From: Candidatus Cloacimonas sp.
GTDB lineage: Bacteria; Cloacimonadota; Cloacimonadia; Cloacimonadales; Cloacimonadaceae
Assembly (NCBI GenBank): GCA_035403355.1
Contig: DAONFA010000004.1
Location: 65,960-129,959, forward strand
Length of the DNA: 64,000 nt
Direction: 5' to 3'
Part shown: positions 17,023-25,992 of the stretch, piece after piece
Numbering within the stretch: the first letter of the stretch is position 1
How the letters are laid out: every line of letters begins with the position of its first letter
The notes under the pieces: generated by a model
What the model was told of the DNA's origin: nothing
What the model saw: the letters and a program-made list of their open reading frames with translations, nothing else
Databases searched by the model: none
Translations under genes and position numbers: made by a program

Positions 17023-20000
17023 ATGGCTAAACAAACCAAAGCCACAATGGATGGTAATACTGCTGCGGCGCATATTGCTTATGCTTTTGCTGAAGTAGCT
17101 GCCATTTATCCAATTACACCTTCTTCTACAATGGGTGAACTTGTTGATGCCTGGGCTTCCGAAGGCAGAAAAAATATTAATGGTACTAAGGTAGATGTAA
17201 TTGAAATGCAAAGTGAAGCCGGAGCTGCCGGCGCGGTGCATGGTTCACTTTCTGCCGGTGCCGTTACCACAACTTTTACTGCCTCACAAGGTTTAATGTT
17301 AATGCTTCCGAATATGCATAAAATTGCCGGTGAAATGCTGCCGACGGTTTTTTATGTCTCAGCAAGGTCTTTAGCGGCTCAGTCCCTATCCATTTTCGGA
17401 GACCATAGTGATGTAATGAGCGTTAGAAATACCGGTTTTGCCTTAATTGCCTGCAACAGCGTTCAGGAAGTGATGGATTTGGGTTTAGTAGCTCAGCTGG
17501 CTACGATGAAAACCCGGATTCCTTTTCTGGTATTTTTTGACGGTTTTAGAACCAGTCACGAGCTTCAAAAGATAGATGTAATTGATTATGAAACAATAGC
17601 TGAATTGAATGACCCTGCCTTAGTGGAAGCATTTCGGAAAAATGCTTTAACACCTGATAAGCCGCGAATGAAAGTTGGTCAGGAAGCTCCCGATGTATAT
17701 TTTCAGGGTAGAGAAACCAGTAATTTATATTATGGCAAAGCACCTGCAATAATAGCTGAAACTATGCAACAGGTGGCAGAAAAAACAGGACGCCCCTATC
17801 AGCTTTTTGAATATGCCGGTCATCCTGAAGCAGAAGATATTATTGTGGCTATGGGAAGCAGTTGTGAGACCATTCAGGAAACGGTTGAATGGTTGAATGC
17901 CAAACGCTCAATGAAATTGGGCTTGATAAAAGTGCATTTATATCGTCCTTTCTGTGTCCAAAGTTTTATTTCGGCAATCCCTGAAAGCGTGAAAAGAATT
18001 GCCGTTTTAGATAGAACCAAAGAACCCGGTTCAATTGGCGAACCCCTTTATCTGGATGTGGTTTCTGCTCTTAAGAACCGTCCTGACACTTTTGTAATTG
18101 GTGGAAGATACGGTTTATCCAGTAAAGAATTTACTCCTTCAATGGTGCTTGCCGTTTATAAACACTTGGCGAAAAAGGGCTTTCATAGTTTCACCGTAGG
18201 CATTGAAGATGATGTATCTAAACTTTCTTTGCCTATAGATGAAGTTATCAATACTGTTCCTGAAGGCACAATTTCCTGCAAATTCTGGGGCTTAGGTTCA
18301 GATGGAACAGTCGGTGCCAATAAAAACAGCATCAAAATTATCGGTGATAATACCGATATGTATGCTCAGGGTTATTTTCAATACGACAGCAAAAAAAGCG
18401 GTGGAATAACCCGCAGCCATTTACGATTCGGCAAAACTCCTATTCACAGCCAATATCTGGTTGCTCAAGAGGATTTTGTTGCCTGCCACAATCAGGCATT
18501 TATCGGCAGATTTGATTTGCTGGGTGGAATTAAAGAAAATGGTGTTTTCCTTCTGAATTCCAACTGGAGCGGAGAAGAGGTCTTTTATCACTTAACGCGT
18601 CCCATGCAGGAAACCATAATTAACAAAAAGATAAAGTTTTACAATATAGACGGCTTAAAGATTGCAGAAGAAGTTGGTCTGGGCGGAAGAATCAATACTA
18701 CAATGCAAACAGCATTCTTTCTTATTTCAGGCATCCTGGAACGCAATGAAGCAATCAAGCTAATTAAAGAATCCATCAAAAAGACCTATTCCCGCAAGGG
18801 TGAAGAAATTGTGCAGATGAACTTAACTGCTGTAGATAAAGTGAATGCGGCATTGGTGCAAATTGAAGTTCCGCAAACCCTGCCCGATAAGTATATGCCT
18901 TTAAAGAAACTGGTTCCTGAAAATGCCGATGACTTTATCTTGAATGTAATTGAACCCATTATGCGAGAACAGGGCGATCTGGTGAAAGTTAGCCAAATGC
19001 CTTTAGACGGCTATATAGAAACCGGAACTGCCAAACTGGAAAAAAGAAGAGTAGCTCCCTCGGTTCCTCAATGGCTGCCGGAAAAATGTATTCAATGCAA
19101 TCAGTGTTCATTTGTCTGTCCCCATTCTGCTATCAGAGCAAAACTGATGAAAGAAGAAGACCTGGCAAATAAACCAGCCAGCTTTAATACTTTGAAAGCG
19201 ATTGGCGCTCCTGGCTATGAATATAAAGTGCAGGTTTATATTGACGATTGCCAAAGCTGTAAGGTCTGCGTGAATGAATGCCCCAAATCCGCTTTAGTGA
19301 TGAGCCCTATTGAAGAAGAAAGAAGTAAAGGCGAACAAGTTAATTACGAATATTTTGAAACCCTGCCTAATGATGTTCTGGGTAATTTTAAAGAAGCAAC
19401 CGTTAAAGGCAGTCAATTTAAACAACCCCTTTTGGAATTCTCAGGTGCTTGTGCCGGCTGCGGTGAAACACCCTATATAAAACTTTTAACTCAGCTCTTT
19501 GGCGATAGAATGATTATTGCCAACGCTACCGGCTGTTCCAGTATCTGGGGTGGAACTTTTCCTACTGTTCCCTACTGCAAAAATAAGGATGGTAAAGGTC
19601 CTGCCTGGGCAAACAGCTTGTTTGAAGATAATGCGGAATACGGTTTGGGAATGCGTTTGGCAATTCGTTCCCACCGCAAACTTTTACAAAAAGCAATGCT
19701 GGAACTGATGGATAAACAAATTGCTCCCGAATTGAAACTCGCAATGCAATATTCCCTGGACAATTGGGAAAAAGTTGACCAGGAGGCAAAAGCTAATGCC
19801 GATAAAATTAGAACCCTGCTTCCCAAGGCAATGGAAACTGCCTGCGAGGGATGTAAAGCCCTGCTGAAAAAGGTTCAGGAACTGCAGGACTATTTGATTG
19901 AGAAATCAATTTGGGCAATCGGAGGCGACGGTTGGGCTTATGATATCGGCTATGGTGGATTAGACCACGCTTTGGCTTTAAATCAGAACCTTAATATCTT

Positions 20001-20544
20001 TGTGATGGATACCGAGGTCTATTCCAATACTGGAGGTCAGGCAAGTAAATCTACTCCGATAGGTTCCATTGCCCGTTTTGCCGAATCAGGAAAAAATACC
20101 AATAAAAAAGACCTCGGAATGATGCTGATGAGCTATGGCTATGTGTATGTTGCCTGTATTGCTATGGGTGCCAATAAAAATCAGGCACTGCAAGCAATTA
20201 AAGAAGCAGAAGCATATCCGGGTCCTTCAATTGTGATTGCTTACGCTCCCTGCATCAATCATGGCTTTGATATGAGCTTCAGCCAAAAACATCAAAAATT
20301 GGCTGTGGACGCAGGTTACTGGTTGCTCTACCGCTATAATCCGCTAAACAAAAAAGAAGGGAAAAACCCGCTGACCTTGGATAGTAAAGAGCCCACAATT
20401 TCAGTGCAGGAATTTTTGGATTCGGAAAATCGCTATGCCCATCTGAAGAAAATATTCCCTGATAGAGCTAAGGAATTGAACGCCGGCGCTGCTGTATTCT
20501 TTAAGGAAAGATACGAAACCTACAAAAAACTAACGGAAGGTTGA
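17023..20544 (+). CDS. nifJ: Pyruvate:ferredoxin (flavodoxin) oxidoreductase, single-chain
   Basis: 1173 residues, the normal length for the homodimeric enzyme. Order of parts: N-terminal pyrimidine-binding domain (AAAHIAYAFAEVAAIYPITP), gamma-like and linker domains, two ferredoxin-type clusters at C689/C692/C695/C699 and C743/C746/C749/C753, then a C-terminal TPP domain with a third cluster that includes C810 and C813 (CAGCGETPY) and the TPP motif GDGWAYDIGYGGLDH. It oxidises pyruvate with CoA to acetyl-CoA and CO2 and reduces ferredoxin. It is oxygen-sensitive, which implies an anaerobic lifestyle. AAGGAG precedes the ATG. The last codons and the stop TGA (20542-20544) lie inside a dispersed hairpin repeat that also acts as terminator. 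Confidence 0.97.
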   Translation: MAKQTKATMDGNTAAAHIAYAFAEVAAIYPITPSSTMGELVDAWASEGRKNINGTKVDVIEMQSEAGAAGAVHGSLSAGAVTTTFTASQGLMLMLPNMHKIAGEMLPTVFYVSARSLAAQSLSIFGDHSDVMSVRNTGFALIACNSVQEVMDLGLVAQLATMKTRIPFLVFFDGFRTSHELQKIDVIDYETIAELNDPALVEAFRKNALTPDKPRMKVGQEAPDVYFQGRETSNLYYGKAPAIIAETMQQVAEKTGRPYQLFEYAGHPEAEDIIVAMGSSCETIQETVEWLNAKRSMKLGLIKVHLYRPFCVQSFISAIPESVKRIAVLDRTKEPGSIGEPLYLDVVSALKNRPDTFVIGGRYGLSSKEFTPSMVLAVYKHLAKKGFHSFTVGIEDDVSKLSLPIDEVINTVPEGTISCKFWGLGSDGTVGANKNSIKIIGDNTDMYAQGYFQYDSKKSGGITRSHLRFGKTPIHSQYLVAQEDFVACHNQAFIGRFDLLGGIKENGVFLLNSNWSGEEVFYHLTRPMQETIINKKIKFYNIDGLKIAEEVGLGGRINTTMQTAFFLISGILERNEAIKLIKESIKKTYSRKGEEIVQMNLTAVDKVNAALVQIEVPQTLPDKYMPLKKLVPENADDFILNVIEPIMREQGDLVKVSQMPLDGYIETGTAKLEKRRVAPSVPQWLPEKCIQCNQCSFVCPHSAIRAKLMKEEDLANKPASFNTLKAIGAPGYEYKVQVYIDDCQSCKVCVNECPKSALVMSPIEEERSKGEQVNYEYFETLPNDVLGNFKEATVKGSQFKQPLLEFSGACAGCGETPYIKLLTQLFGDRMIIANATGCSSIWGGTFPTVPYCKNKDGKGPAWANSLFEDNAEYGLGMRLAIRSHRKLLQKAMLELMDKQIAPELKLAMQYSLDNWEKVDQEAKANADKIRTLLPKAMETACEGCKALLKKVQELQDYLIEKSIWAIGGDGWAYDIGYGGLDHALALNQNLNIFVMDTEVYSNTGGQASKSTPIGSIARFAESGKNTNKKDLGMMLMSYGYVYVACIAMGANKNQALQAIKEAEAYPGPSIVIAYAPCINHGFDMSFSQKHQKLAVDAGYWLLYRYNPLNKKEGKNPLTLDSKEPTISVQEFLDSENRYAHLKKIFPDRAKELNAGAAVFFKERYETYKKLTEG

Positions 20545-20566
20545 CCTCCTGGTCAACCTTTTCTTA
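20537..20566 (+). terminator. Hairpin repeat acting as stop codon and terminator of nifJ
   Basis: AAGGTTGACC (20537-20546), loop TCCT, GGTCAACCTT (20551-20560), then TTCTT. The perfect 10-bp stem with a T-rich tail is a good intrinsic terminator. The TGA of nifJ is embedded in the left arm. Confidence 0.7.
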
Positions 20567-20839
20567 TGCTTTTTTTCCGGAGGGTTGACCTCCTGGGCAA
20601 CCTTTTCTTATGCTTTTTTTCCTTACCGAAAGGCAATCGGTAACGAAAAAAACCTGGTTTCTTATGGACGATGAGGACATCGTCCCTCCGAATAAAAAGG
20701 CAAGCGGTAACGAAAAAACCTGGTTCCTTATGGACGATGAGGACATCGTCCCTCCGAATTAAAAAAGCCCTTTAGACCAACATCGGAGGGTTGATGTCCT
20801 CATCAACCCTTTGAAAGCCGTGCAGATATTTCTTCCGAA
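20545..20839. repeat. Cluster of dispersed hairpin modules between convergent genes
   Basis: Modules in order: an imperfect second GGTTGACC-TCCT hairpin (near 20584), TTACCG-AAAGGCAAT-CGGTAA (20623-20643), GGACGATG-AGGA-CATCGTCC (20666-20685), a partial CGGTAA module, a second GGACGATG-AGGA-CATCGTCC (20732-20751) and GGTTGATG-TCCT-CATCAACC (20789-20808). Stems are perfect in the named copies. There is no gene. The region separates nifJ from the convergent transporter and may terminate both. Confidence 0.8.
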
Positions 20840-22117
20840 CTAATACCTGAACCAGATATAGACAGAAGAAATAAGCATTGACTCCAAAGCAAAGATTAAA
20901 CCAATCTTGGTATAATCCATAAACGATATTTTATATCCGTTACGATTGGCTATTCCTACAGCAACAATATTGGCAGAAGCTCCAACTAAAGTTCCATTTC
21001 CCCCTAAACAGGTTCCTAAAGATAAAGCCCACCACAGAGGTTGAACTTGAGCTGCATTTTGCATTTGTGAACCAATAGTTTTAATCATCGGAATCATTGC
21101 AGCCACGAAAGGAATGTTATCTATCCAGGCAGAAAGAACTCCCGAAAGCCAAAGAATTACCATAGAAGTTGTTTTCGGCTTTCCACTGGTTATGGACATC
21201 ACACCCTGGGCTAATAAATCTATAAAACCCGTATTAACCAAGCCCGCTACAATCATAAAAAGCCCAATGAAGAAAAAGATAGTAATCCAATCAATATCAT
21301 TGAGAATAATAGTTTCCACCTTTTTCCGACTACCGATAAAAACCAGAATAAGACCTGCTGCCATAGCAATAGTGGCATTTTCCAGATGTAACGGTTTTTG
21401 GAAAATAAATGCCAGCAACATCAAAACAACTACCCCCAAAGTAATCCATAATAGTTTTGGATTAGTTATCAGGTTCTTGTCATTATATTCCATAATTTTG
21501 GCACGCCGTTCATTACTTACATACATTTTCCCTCTGTATAAAAGCCATATTAATCCTAAGCTGCCAATTACAATAATCACGACAGCAGGGGTTAAATTCA
21601 GGAAAAAATCAACGAAAGTATATTTAGTGGCACTGGCAATTAGAATATTAGGGGGGTCACCAATCATAGTTGATGCTCCACCCATATTGGAAGCAACGAC
21701 CATTGTGATGATAAATGGAGCAGGAGTAATTTTCAGTTCATCCGCAATCAGCAAAACAATAGGAATCAAAATCATTATCGTAGTTACACTACCTAAAATC
21801 GCAGAAATAACAGCTGTAGCTACAAACATCATTGCCATAATTTTAAGCGGACTGCCCTTAGCAATTTTTGCTGTTTTAATAGCGATATACATAAACATTC
21901 CCGTTTCTCGCATCACGGAAATGGTCAGCATCATTCCAATCAGGAAAAATATTACATTCCAGTCAATTGCAGAAAAAGCAATGGTTTGATCCACCACTCC
22001 TAAAACAATAATAACAAAACCACCAATCAGAGCGGCAAGCATTTTGTTGATCCATTCCGTTATGATGCACAGATAGGTTAAGATAAAGACCAGTAAAGCA
22101 ATAATCATTAGTAACAT
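20840..22117 (-). CDS. ArsB/NhaD-superfamily ion transporter
   Basis: 425 residues with about eleven membrane helices. Two inverted-topology halves each carry the conserved discontinuous-helix motif of the ion transporter superfamily: GGASTMIGDPPNIL (near residue 146) and GGNGTLVGASANIVAVG (near 378). This points to the CitMHS/ArsB/NhaD group of inner-membrane carriers, which covers Na+/H+ antiporters, arsenite pumps and dicarboxylate carriers. The substrate cannot be read from the sequence. It starts 4 nt after the EIIA-CBS gene stops, so the two are one operon and the regulator-like partner probably controls transport. Confidence 0.85.
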   Translation of the reverse strand: MLLMIIALLVFILTYLCIITEWINKMLAALIGGFVIIVLGVVDQTIAFSAIDWNVIFFLIGMMLTISVMRETGMFMYIAIKTAKIAKGSPLKIMAMMFVATAVISAILGSVTTIMILIPIVLLIADELKITPAPFIITMVVASNMGGASTMIGDPPNILIASATKYTFVDFFLNLTPAVVIIVIGSLGLIWLLYRGKMYVSNERRAKIMEYNDKNLITNPKLLWITLGVVVLMLLAFIFQKPLHLENATIAMAAGLILVFIGSRKKVETIILNDIDWITIFFFIGLFMIVAGLVNTGFIDLLAQGVMSITSGKPKTTSMVILWLSGVLSAWIDNIPFVAAMIPMIKTIGSQMQNAAQVQPLWWALSLGTCLGGNGTLVGASANIVAVGIANRNGYKISFMDYTKIGLIFALESMLISSVYIWFRY

Positions 22118-22121
22118 TTTC

Positions 22122-23021
22122 TTACCCCGCTATCACCTTTATTAGTATATCCATCGCAGTAACCAGCCCTACAAGTTTTTCCTCCTTCACTACTGAAAGA
22201 TAGCGCTTATTTTGGCTGAACAATAAAAACACCGCTTCAATAATTGAGGATTCGGGGCGAACAAATACATCTCCGGTAGTCATAATATCTTTAACAAATA
22301 AAATATCCTGCTTTCCCAAAAGATTTTCCAGGGGTTCGTAAGAAGCAAGAAAACTTAGGTTATCCAGCATCATTACATAATTCGGAACTCCCACTTTCAG
22401 CAAATTGAGAACATTCACTTCCCCGATATATTTTCCTGTTTCATCAACTACCGGCATTCCCGCTACCCTATTAGTTCCCATCAGGTTAATAAGTTCTCGC
22501 AAACTGTTCCGGGGTTGAACTGCTATAGGATTTTGCACCATTATATCGGCTACCGTAACATCTTTTTTCACTTCCACTTCTTTGCGTTTCAAATATTGAA
22601 TTACGCTGTTGCCATCTCCGGCAGATGCCAAAGCAGCCATTGCTTCACTATCTTTGGAAAGTTTCAGCAGCGCAGCAACGATATTCAGATAAATTTTGGA
22701 GCTGGTGATATCCGTTATAATTAGAACTACCCAGGAAATTTTAATTCCATTATAATCCAAAGGATTCTGCAGAAAAGCCATTGCTATCAAAGTGTCGTTA
22801 AAGCCATCCAACCGAATGTGCGGAATAGCTATCCCTGTAGGATAAGCACAGGAGACCTCTTCTTCGCGTTTTAAAATCAGCTCTAAAAGTTTGGAACTGC
22901 TAACCGGCAGCTTATACTGATCGGTTAGGCATTCTACCAATTCCTGATAGACCTGTTCTTTAGTAAAAACCCTGTTTTCAAACAGGATGTTATGTGCCTC
23001 CAGAAAGCTTGCTAATAACAT
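22122..23021 (-). CDS. PTS EIIA (fructose/nitrogen-type) domain fused to a CBS-domain pair
   Basis: 299 residues from the ATG at 23021, which has GAGGTG about 6 nt upstream. The reading frame extends further upstream, but only into repeat sequence. Residues 1-150 form an EIIA domain of the Fru/Ntr family; the phospho-accepting histidine is in TGIAIPHIRL. Residues ~165-299 hold two CBS motifs (VADIMVQNPIAVQ...VAGMPVVDETGKYIGEV and VKDIMTTGDVFV...VGLVTAMDILIKV), which bind adenine nucleotides. No EIIB or EIIC is nearby, so this is a regulatory rather than a sugar-uptake EIIA. Coupling to the transporter just downstream suggests it gates ion or organic acid transport according to phosphorylation and energy state. 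Confidence 0.87.
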   Translation of the reverse strand: MLLASFLEAHNILFENRVFTKEQVYQELVECLTDQYKLPVSSSKLLELILKREEEVSCAYPTGIAIPHIRLDGFNDTLIAMAFLQNPLDYNGIKISWVVLIITDITSSKIYLNIVAALLKLSKDSEAMAALASAGDGNSVIQYLKRKEVEVKKDVTVADIMVQNPIAVQPRNSLRELINLMGTNRVAGMPVVDETGKYIGEVNVLNLLKVGVPNYVMMLDNLSFLASYEPLENLLGKQDILFVKDIMTTGDVFVRPESSIIEAVFLLFSQNKRYLSVVKEEKLVGLVTAMDILIKVIAG

Positions 23022-23434
23022 TTCACACCTCTTAACAGGTAATTTTGTGTCTCTTTTAACACCCTCTCTTTTTTGGTCAATGCTTATTTTGATGAGCTGA
23101 AACGACAAGATGTCGTTCTCACGGAAAGTTGACCTCCCGGTCAACTATATAAACGACAGGATGTCGTTTGTCCGGAAAGTTGACCTCCCGGTCAACTATA
23201 TAAACCACAAGATGTCGTTTTTCCGGAAAGTTGACCTCCCGGTCAACTATATTAAACCACAGGATGTCGTTTGTCCGGACGAAAATAATGCTTTACAGGA
23301 TTTAGCACTCTATAAACATAGAATTTAGCAGATATAAGGCATACAGTTCTCTTAAGTATATGCTGTAACCTATTAAAGCTGTGTTAGTTCCACACCGCAT
23401 ACTGAAAATTAAATGTTAATATAAAGGCAGAACA
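23022..23434. repeat. 51-bp tandem repeat array upstream of recJ
   Basis: A 51-bp unit is repeated about 3.5 times between 23103 and 23278. Each copy pairs an AACGAC-AGGAT-GTCGTT type hairpin with GTTGACC-TCCC-GGTCAAC, whose copies start at 23128, 23179 and 23230. The links contain TCCGGA. The remaining ~150 bp before recJ have no gene. An open frame running through the array reflects the multiple-of-three period. Confidence 0.85.
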
Positions 23435-25150
23435 ATGAATAAAAAATGGTTAATACCATCCCCACCGGGAAAAGAAATAAATCCTGAAATTGATAAGCTA
23501 TGCACCACCTTCAAACTTCCGCGTCTGGTTGCTGAATTATTATACCGCAAAGGCATAAAGACGCCCGAGGAGGCACAGGAATTCTTTAAGCCCTCAATGG
23601 ATAATCTGTATGACCCTTACCTCTTTCCGGATATGGAAAAAGCAGTGCAGCGCATCCTGCAAGCTATAAACAGCAAAGAAAGAATTACTATTTACGGTGA
23701 TTATGATGTTGACGGCACAACCTCCACCGCTTTGCTCTATTTAGGTTTGAAACGCCTCGGCACAAACATTGATTTTTATATTCCACATCGGATGATAGAT
23801 GGTTATGGTTTATCGCTGGGCAGTTTGGATGCTTTAAGGGAAAATGGTTCTTCTCTAATTATCAGCGTTGATTGTGGAGTGAATGCCATTGAGGAAATCA
23901 ATGCCATAAACTCTATGGGTATGGAAATTATCATTACTGATCATCATAACCCCAAAGATGAATTACCTCCCGCTTTCGCTATCATCAATCCTAAACTACC
24001 GGCAACAAATTATCCTTATGGACATCTTGCCGGAGTTGGAGTTGCCTATAAACTACTGATGGCAATTTATCATAAATTGGGGATAGACACTGCGGAAAAC
24101 AAACTTAAGTATATGGACCTTGTTGCTGTTGGCACTATTGCCGATATCGTTCCGCTCACTTCGGAAAATCGTATTTTTGCTGCCATCGGTTTACAGCACT
24201 TAATAGAGAAAAAGAATCTGGGCTTAAATGCCCTGGTGCAAATTTCCGGGCTGAATCAAAAAACCCTGGATACAACAGATATCGTTTTTGGCATTGCCCC
24301 CAGAATAAATGCTGCCGGTAGAATGGGTAGCGCTTCGGTTTCCGTTGAGCTTTTAATTTCTACGGACGAAGCCAAGAGTATGGAACTGGCGGAAATAATT
24401 GAACATCAGAATTCTTTGCGTCAGCAGGAAGACCAGAAGACCTTTCAAGAAGCATGCGAAATAATTGAAAAGAAGTATAAGGATTTGCAGCAGACATCCT
24501 GTATGATAGTTTCTTCCGATGACTGGCATCCGGGGGTGATAGGCATCGTTGCTTCCAAACTGGTGGAAAAATACTATCGCCCGGTAATTATGATTTCCTT
24601 TAAAGATGGTTTTGGCAGTGGTTCGGGACGCAGCGTAGCCGATTTTGACCTTTTTGAGGCACTGAAACAGACGGAGCACAATTTACACAGTTTTGGCGGT
24701 CATAAATATGCCGTGGGCTTAACTATCTATCAGGAATATTTAGACCGTTTTGAAAACGAATTAACCAGGTATGTTTCCGAAAACCTGCGTCTGGAACAAA
24801 TTCAACCGCCATTACAGTTAGATGCGGAAATTGAACTTTATGACATTAATCCGATGTTGCTTGATGCTTTGGAGAATTTTGCTCCTTTTGGTCCTGAAAA
24901 TACGCGTCCTGTTTTTATCACCCGAAATGCAACTATAGCCGGTTATCCTTATAATGTAGGGCGTAATCATTTGAAACTGAAAGTGGTTAAAGACGGCATT
25001 TATTTTGATTTGATTGGATACAATTTGGGAGATTATCTGCCTTTGCTGAAAAAGAACGGAAAGCTGGATATCGCTTACACTCTGGAATATAACCGTTTTG
25101 GCAATAACCTTACCATTCAAGGCAAGCTGAAGGACTTGCAAATTCTTTAG
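23435..25150 (+). CDS. recJ: Single-stranded-DNA-specific exonuclease RecJ
   Basis: 571 residues, normal RecJ length. The DHH-phosphoesterase motifs are intact: motif I DYDVDGT at 89-95, DCGVNA, and motif III DHHNP at 169-173. DHHA1 GSGRSV and an OB-like C-terminal domain follow (APFGPENTRPVF). RecJ degrades 5' ends of single strands in recombination and mismatch repair. AAAGG lies 7 nt before the ATG. It starts a plus-strand gene chain running to 30191 with gaps of mostly 0-14 bp. Confidence 0.97.
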   Translation: MNKKWLIPSPPGKEINPEIDKLCTTFKLPRLVAELLYRKGIKTPEEAQEFFKPSMDNLYDPYLFPDMEKAVQRILQAINSKERITIYGDYDVDGTTSTALLYLGLKRLGTNIDFYIPHRMIDGYGLSLGSLDALRENGSSLIISVDCGVNAIEEINAINSMGMEIIITDHHNPKDELPPAFAIINPKLPATNYPYGHLAGVGVAYKLLMAIYHKLGIDTAENKLKYMDLVAVGTIADIVPLTSENRIFAAIGLQHLIEKKNLGLNALVQISGLNQKTLDTTDIVFGIAPRINAAGRMGSASVSVELLISTDEAKSMELAEIIEHQNSLRQQEDQKTFQEACEIIEKKYKDLQQTSCMIVSSDDWHPGVIGIVASKLVEKYYRPVIMISFKDGFGSGSGRSVADFDLFEALKQTEHNLHSFGGHKYAVGLTIYQEYLDRFENELTRYVSENLRLEQIQPPLQLDAEIELYDINPMLLDALENFAPFGPENTRPVFITRNATIAGYPYNVGRNHLKLKVVKDGIYFDLIGYNLGDYLPLLKKNGKLDIAYTLEYNRFGNNLTIQGKLKDLQIL

Positions 25151-25160
25151 GACTAATGCC

Positions 25161-25991
25161 GTGAACAAACTTTTTCTTTTTGCCGGGGTCTTATCCTCTT
25201 GCCTGTTATTACTTTGTGCCTGTGCTCAGGTAAATTTTTATGCTCCAATGAGCATTGCAGATTTCACTTTAGTTACCACCGTCCCTCTTGGAATAAAGGC
25301 AGATAAAGTATTGAATAATTGGCAGAGCCACACTCTTTATGCAATGAACGATAAAAATCAGGAGATTTATATCTTTCGGGAGGGTGTGCGGAAAAATGTT
25401 TTGGGCGGTTTAGGCAGTTCCAATGTTAACTTTCAATATTTGGCGGATATAGCTACCGGTAGTGACAATTGTTTATATGTGTTGGATTCTTCTGCCAAAA
25501 GCGTTAAGAAATTCAGTTCCGATGGTATTCCTTATGGCAGCATTGAGCTTAAGGGCAGTGTGCAACCCAAATGTCTTTGTGTGTATCAAGACCAGGGTTT
25601 ATTCATCTTTGATTCTGCAAGCGGGGAAATTATCAACTATTCAGGGATTGACGGAACCGAACTAAATCGTTTTGGCAGATTTCAACTGCAACAGGTTAAT
25701 TCTCTTTTTTGCAATCACGATTATCTGATTGCTTATGACAAAGCCAATAATATAAGTAACATCTTTTCCGTGCTGGGTCAATTTGTAAAGACGGAGCAGG
25801 GACAGGTTGTTTATGATTTATACAATAATGTTATCTGTTATAATGCAGGGATTCTTAAGTGCTTAAATAGTTCTGCCCTGTTGCCCGTAAAGGGAGAAAA
25901 TGTTTTTCTGCATCTTGATTATAACCTGATAGCTTTAGGAACAGGGATGGAAGTTCTAATTTACAAAATAAATTATTCACAGGCGGATTAA
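25161..25991 (+). CDS. Lipoprotein, possibly a beta-propeller
   Basis: 276 residues with an N-terminal signal (LFLFAGVLSSCLLLLCAC) ending in a lipobox-like LCAC. The body has repeated beta-strand stretches (DNCLYVLDSSAKSVKKFSSD, GLFIFDSASGEI, TEVLIYKI-like) resembling NHL/propeller blades, though I cannot count blades with confidence. GTG start with AGGA upstream, 10 bp after recJ. Its end is 1 nt before lnt, the enzyme that completes lipoprotein acylation, but this adjacency may be accidental. Function unknown. Confidence 0.7.
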   Translation: MNKLFLFAGVLSSCLLLLCACAQVNFYAPMSIADFTLVTTVPLGIKADKVLNNWQSHTLYAMNDKNQEIYIFREGVRKNVLGGLGSSNVNFQYLADIATGSDNCLYVLDSSAKSVKKFSSDGIPYGSIELKGSVQPKCLCVYQDQGLFIFDSASGEIINYSGIDGTELNRFGRFQLQQVNSLFCNHDYLIAYDKANNISNIFSVLGQFVKTEQGQVVYDLYNNVICYNAGILKCLNSSALLPVKGENVFLHLDYNLIALGTGMEVLIYKINYSQAD

Positions 25992-25992
25992 A

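Noticed and set aside
16732..17241. 169-codon minus-strand frame across the nifJ start
   Set aside because: Antisense shadow of the nifJ N-terminus; no ribosome site or recognisable domain.
20840..23021. Sugar phosphotransferase operon
   Set aside because: Only an EIIA domain is present, fused to CBS motifs; no EIIB/EIIC permease, and the partner is an ion-transporter-family carrier.
23103..23278. Open frame through the 51-bp array, and the N-terminal extension of the EIIA-CBS protein into it
   Set aside because: The extension is encoded by repeat sequence. The EIIA domain begins at the internal ATG with a ribosome site at 23021.
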